A stretch of DNA of 64,000 bases from Pelagerythrobacter marinus (GTDB taxonomy: Bacteria > Pseudomonadota > Alphaproteobacteria > Sphingomonadales > Sphingomonadaceae). How positions within the stretch are numbered: the first letter of the stretch is position 1; the number at the start of each line of letters is the position of its first letter. The position numbers and the translations under genes were made by a program. The stretch spans positions 1 to 64,000 of the forward strand of contig NZ_WTYO01000002.1 of NCBI RefSeq assembly GCF_009827515.1, read 5' to 3'. The notes under the pieces are model-generated. The model made no database searches. It worked only from the letters and a program-made list of their open reading frames with translations, and was not told the DNA's origin. This document shows positions 60,559-64,000 of the stretch, piece by piece.

Positions 60559-63305
60559 GACGGCTGGCGGTCCTCTGCTTGGCTGTCTGCCCCGGCCCCT
60601 GAAACACCCGCGGCCACGCGTTGTAAAGCTTCCGCCAGCGTCAGCCTGATGACAGGCGTGCCGGCGGGGAAGGCGGAGAGCAGCCGACTGGGGAAGGCGG
60701 GCGAGAGGACGACGAAGTGGCCGCTGTCGTCGCGCGAGCGAATCAGGCGGCCGAAGGCCTGGGCCAGCCGCGCCCTGATGATCCGGTCGTCGTAGGCGGA
60801 GCCGCCGTGGGCCGCGCGGCGCGCGCGGTGCAGGATGTCGGGGCGGGGCCAGGGCACCTGTTCCATCACCACGCAGCGCAGCGAGCGCCCGGGCACGTCC
60901 ACCCCGTCGCGCAGGGCGTCGGTCCCCAGCAGGCTGGCGGCGGGATCGTCGCGGAAGATGTCCACCAGCGTGCCGGTGTCGATCGGGTCCACGTGCTGGG
61001 CATAGAGCGGCAGGCCCGCCCGGGCGAGGCGGTCGGCGATTCGTCCGTGCACCGCGCGCAGGCGGCGAACCGCGGTGAACAGGCCAAGGACGCCGCCGCC
61101 CGCGGCCTCTATCAGCCGGGCATAGGCCCCGGCGAGGCCCGGCATGTCCCCGCGCCGCACGTCGGTGACGATCAGGACTTCGGCCCGCGCGGCATAGTCG
61201 AACGGGCTTTCCGCGTGGCTGCGCATCGGCTCGATCTCGATATGGCGCGCGCCCGAGCGTTCGATCGCGCTTTCCCAGTCCTCGCCGTCGCGCAAGGTCG
61301 CGCTGGTCAGCATGACGCCGTGCGCAGGCTCCAGCACGACGCGGGCGAAAGGCTTCATCGGGTCGAGCCAGCGGCGGTGGATGCCGACGTCGAACTCGCG
61401 CGCGCCCGCATCGTTCGGGCTGCGATCGACCGCGAGCCAGTCCACGAACTCGGGATCGGCGGGCCCGCCCAGCCGGTCGAGCAGCGCCTCCCATGCCAGG
61501 ACCAGGTCGATCCGCCAGGCGAGCGAGTGCCGCGCGCCCTCGATCCGGGCGCGGCCCTGGCCGTCCAGCCAGTTGGGCGGGTCCTCGACGATCGCCTCCA
61601 GCCGCGCGCCCAGGCGGGCGAGGGGGTGGCGGATCGCGGCGAGGGCGGCGCGCGCATCCTGCGCGGCCTCGATCACGTTGCCCGGCAGCCCGGCGGCCTC
61701 GGTCTCGATGCCATAGCCGGCTTCCTGCCCGCCGCTTTCGTCGCGGGCATAGACGCAGCCGCGCACCGCGGCGAGAAGCCGCTCGAGCGCGCCCAGCGGC
61801 TCGCCCTCCTGCAGCCGTTGCAGCCAGCCGTCGGCGGGCAGCGCGCGGGCCGCCTCCAGCGCGGCCTCGATCGCCTCGCCCCCGGCCTCGTCGTAGCTGG
61901 CGACATCGGCCAGCCGCGCGGCCAGCCCGCGCCGGCGGCCGCGATTCTTGCGTTCCGGCCCGACGATCCAGCGGCGCAGCTCGATCGTTTCCTGCCCGGT
62001 CAGGGCGGCAGCAAAGGTGCTGTCCGCCGCATCGAAGACATGGTGCCCCTCGTCGAACACGATCCGCGTTGGGCGCTGTCCCTGGTCGCGCCCGCTGCCG
62101 AACCCGGCGCGCGCGGCGTTGATCATCACCAGGGCATGGTTGGCAATCACGAGGTCGGCCCGGGCCGAGGCGCGCGCCGCGCGCTCGATGAAGCATTTCC
62201 GGTAGTGCGGGCAGCCGGCATAGACGCATTCGCCTCGCTGGTCGGTGAGCGCGGCGATGCCCCGCTTGCGGAACAGCGTGCCCAGCCAGCCGGGCAGGTC
62301 GCCGCCGATCATGTCGCCGTCCCGGCTATAGGCGGCCCAGCGAGCGACCAGGTGGGCCAGGATCGCGGCGCGCCCGGCGAACCCGCCTTGCAGCGCGTCC
62401 TCGAGGTTGAGCAGGCAGAGATAGTTCTCGCGCCCCTTGCGCACGACGACCGGTTGCGTTCCGTCCGCCCGGCGCTCGGGCCAGGCCCGTCGGCTCTCGC
62501 CGCGCAACTGGCGCTGGAGGTTCTTGGTGTAAGTCGAGACCCAGACCGTGCCGCCCGCCGCCGCGGCCCAGAGCGAGGCCGGGGCGAGATAGCCCAGCGT
62601 CTTGCCGATCCCGGTGCCGGCCTGCGCCAGCAGGACATGCGGCGCACCGCGCCCGGCGCGCGGGGCGAAGACCTTGCCCACGTCGCGCGCGTAGCTGTGC
62701 TGCCCCTCGCGCCGCTCGGCTCCGCTGCCGGTCAGGTGCGCCAGCTGGCCTTCGATCTCGGCTTCCTCGATCAGGACCTGGCCGGGCGCCGGGCGGTCGG
62801 GTGCCTCCTCCCATTCGGGCAGGCGGGAGAAGAGCCATTTCTCCGCCCGTTCGGGGCGCGCGACGTGGGCTGCCAGCACCTGCGCCCAGGGCCAGCGAAG
62901 CCGCACGAGCGATTGCAGCGACGACCAGGCCCCCTCGCGCTCGGCCCAGTCGTCGGCCCCGCACCGCGCGAGCAGGACACCGGCGGCGCGTTGCAGCAAG
63001 CCGGGCACGTCGTCGTCGGTTTCGGGCACCTCCAGGTCGAGCGCGTGGGCCAGGCCCTTGGGCGTCGGCACGCAGAAACGCGCGGGATGGACGAATGCGA
63101 ACAGCTCCAGCAGGTCGAGCCCGGAGAGATCGGGATAGCCCAGCCGCGTCGCGACGAGCGGGGCATTGACGATCAGCACCGGCGTATCGGCCGCGGCCAT
63201 GATCGCTTCCCCCTTGGAACAGCCGCGCGTGGGCCCCTCGGGCTCGCGCAGCCAGGTGCCGGCGTGGCTCGCGTGGAGCGCGGGAAGCGTCAGTTGCGGG
63301 GGCAT
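60555..63305 (-). CDS. DinG/XPD-like ATP-dependent DNA helicase
   Basis: A 916-residue superfamily 2 helicase of the iron-sulphur DinG/XPD type. After an N-terminal extension of about 200 residues (ADTPVLIVNAPLVATRLGYPDLSGLDLLELFAFVHP, an exonuclease-like remnant), it has Walker A AQAGTGIGKTLGYLAP at about 228-238, four candidate cluster cysteines (ENYLCLLN, GECVYAGCPHYRKC), the DEAH-type VFDEGHHVFDAADS, and C-terminal motifs TSATLRDGEDW and SLLGTDALRDGVDVPG plus QAFGRLIRS. The start is set at ATG 63305 (MPPQLTLPALHASHAG), the usual N-terminus. Its stop overlaps the sixA-like start. Confidence 0.9.
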   Translation of the reverse strand: MPPQLTLPALHASHAGTWLREPEGPTRGCSKGEAIMAAADTPVLIVNAPLVATRLGYPDLSGLDLLELFAFVHPARFCVPTPKGLAHALDLEVPETDDDVPGLLQRAAGVLLARCGADDWAEREGAWSSLQSLVRLRWPWAQVLAAHVARPERAEKWLFSRLPEWEEAPDRPAPGQVLIEEAEIEGQLAHLTGSGAERREGQHSYARDVGKVFAPRAGRGAPHVLLAQAGTGIGKTLGYLAPASLWAAAAGGTVWVSTYTKNLQRQLRGESRRAWPERRADGTQPVVVRKGRENYLCLLNLEDALQGGFAGRAAILAHLVARWAAYSRDGDMIGGDLPGWLGTLFRKRGIAALTDQRGECVYAGCPHYRKCFIERAARASARADLVIANHALVMINAARAGFGSGRDQGQRPTRIVFDEGHHVFDAADSTFAAALTGQETIELRRWIVGPERKNRGRRRGLAARLADVASYDEAGGEAIEAALEAARALPADGWLQRLQEGEPLGALERLLAAVRGCVYARDESGGQEAGYGIETEAAGLPGNVIEAAQDARAALAAIRHPLARLGARLEAIVEDPPNWLDGQGRARIEGARHSLAWRIDLVLAWEALLDRLGGPADPEFVDWLAVDRSPNDAGAREFDVGIHRRWLDPMKPFARVVLEPAHGVMLTSATLRDGEDWESAIERSGARHIEIEPMRSHAESPFDYAARAEVLIVTDVRRGDMPGLAGAYARLIEAAGGGVLGLFTAVRRLRAVHGRIADRLARAGLPLYAQHVDPIDTGTLVDIFRDDPAASLLGTDALRDGVDVPGRSLRCVVMEQVPWPRPDILHRARRAAHGGSAYDDRIIRARLAQAFGRLIRSRDDSGHFVVLSPAFPSRLLSAFPAGTPVIRLTLAEALQRVAAGVSGAGADSQAEDRQPS

Positions 63306-63503
63306 GGCGCGACGATGCGACAGGGGGAACGGAATGTAAACATCGCAGGAGCGCCCGATCGCGGCCGGCGCGCGGGGCGGCGCTGCCACCGCACGGCCCG
63401 GCGCTGGCCCGGGCGCGAAACCCTTGAAAACCAAGGCCCGGTGCCCCGGCCCGCCCGATCGGGCCGGGAACGCCCGGCCTCGCTGGCGCGTTTATGCCGC
63501 GAG

Positions 63504-64000
63504 ATGACCAGACCGGCCCCATACCTTCCGCAGGTCGCGCGTGCAGCGGCGCTGGCGGCCGCCGCCTTCGCCTCGCCCGCGCTGGCCCAGCCCGATGCAC
63601 CGGCCGCGCAAGCCGACACGATCGTGCTGCAGATGCCGGTGGCCCCGCCGGCCGCTTCCGCCCCGGTGCCGGCAACGCCGCTGCCGCTCAACGCGGCCGA
63701 GGCGCAGCACCAGCCGTTCCTGCTCGAATTGCCCGCCCACGGCATCGACCCGGCCGCCCGGGCCTCGGCGGACCTCCCGGAGGCGAACGAAGGCGCGCGG
63801 GCCCGTGTCGCGGCATCGGAAGGGACGGACACCGCGGCCGGCCCCGCGATCGAACCCGGCCTCCGGGTCGCGGCGGCGCAGTCCGTGGGGCCCGCCGCCC
63901 CGGCGACGGGCGATACCGCGATCCTGCCCACGCCGGACAGCACCCCGCCGGCGGCCACCGCCTCGCCCGCTGCCACGCCGGTGGAGCCCGCGCAGAACGG
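63504..64000 (+). CDS. 5' part of a secreted Ala/Pro-rich protein (runs off the window)
   Basis: An open frame from ATG 63504 to the right edge with no stop. It begins MTRPAPYLPQVARAAALAAA, then a signal-peptide cleavage region SPALAQ. The mature part is Ala/Pro/Thr-rich (PVAPPAASAPVPATPLPLN) and looks disordered. No domain is visible in the ~165 residues seen. The intergenic region before it contains CCTTG-AAAAC-CAAGG (63422-63436) and a GGCCCG/CGGGCC hairpin. Function unknown. Confidence 0.6.
   Translation, partial: MTRPAPYLPQVARAAALAAAAFASPALAQPDAPAAQADTIVLQMPVAPPAASAPVPATPLPLNAAEAQHQPFLLELPAHGIDPAARASADLPEANEGARARVAASEGTDTAAGPAIEPGLRVAAAQSVGPAAPATGDTAILPTPDSTPPAATASPAATPVEPAQN

Overview
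The window is high-GC chromosomal DNA from an alphaproteobacterium, most likely of the Sphingomonadales (Erythrobacteraceae or a close relative). This is judged from the very high G+C, the split ATP synthase operon (F0 genes only, with both b and b' subunits), the plant/alphaproteobacterial type of glutamate-cysteine ligase, and protein families such as the FYDLN-acid protein, DUF1178, DUF2236 and cobaltochelatase CobS. Almost every gene is a core housekeeping or envelope gene. I see no CRISPR array, insertion sequence, integrase or prophage. Two tRNA genes are present: Ala(GGC) and Arg(CCT).

Layout. 1-521 is gene-free, with two small tandem duplications and a leftward promoter. 522-5700: gshA, rsmE, ubiA, a VOC protein divergent from soxR, and a DUF2236 oxygenase. 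5.8-13.4 kb: cobS, a class A penicillin-binding protein, purB, and a DUF3857/transglutaminase/TPR protein. 13.4-15.2 kb: a tightly overlapping five-gene operon led by an ArsR repressor. 15.3-21.4 kb: an MscS channel, radC, and the ydbH-ynbE-ydbL envelope lipid-transport cassette. 21.5-24.1 kb: atpI-atpB-atpE-atpF'-atpF. 24.2-28.1 kb: a flavodoxin-fold protein, gloB, rpsA and a small secreted protein. 28.2-34.5 kb: an autotransporter, cmk, a CBU_0592-like membrane protein, a SugE/Gdx guanidinium exporter, aroA and an FYDLN protein. 34.6-40.1 kb: tRNA-Ala and the ffh-rpsP-rimM ... trmD-rplS cluster, interrupted by two foreign genes. 40.2-47.4 kb: asd, a DsbA-fold isomerase, a GyrI-like protein, a fused gene remnant, a low-GC orphan, an alpha/beta hydrolase, an M2 peptidase, and rimB-rimK. 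47.4-52.9 kb: AMP nucleosidase, rpsF-rpsR-rplI, DUF808 and a MurC-like ligase. 53-58 kb: secG, pyrG, hsp20, a monothiol-length glutaredoxin (grxC), a nitrilase, DUF1178 and tRNA-Arg. 58-64 kb: an SDR enzyme divergent from an AraC regulator, a SixA-like phosphatase overlapping a DinG-type helicase, and the 5' part of a secreted Ala/Pro-rich protein that runs off the window.

Themes. Translation genes are strongly represented: S1, S6, S18, L9, S16, L19, RimM, TrmD, RsmE, Ffh and two tRNAs. The S6-modifying enzyme RimK lies about 3 kb from its presumed substrate S6. Redox and stress functions recur: gshA, soxR with a VOC partner, gloB, grxC and hsp20.

The most interesting signals are small or regulatory. 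They are: a 99-bp palindromic element inserted in frame inside trmD; a ROSE-like RNA thermometer plus promoter in front of hsp20; a classic SoxR operator serving two divergent promoters; an ArsR operator that overlaps the promoter and abuts a GTG start; a 5'-end hairpin on the rpsF mRNA; a chimeric gene scar next to a low-GC orphan gene; and several palindromic or tandem repeats. I found no clear evidence of a wholly new multi-gene defence or biosynthetic system. The nearest to an undescribed locus is the 42.4-43.3 kb scar and orphan gene.
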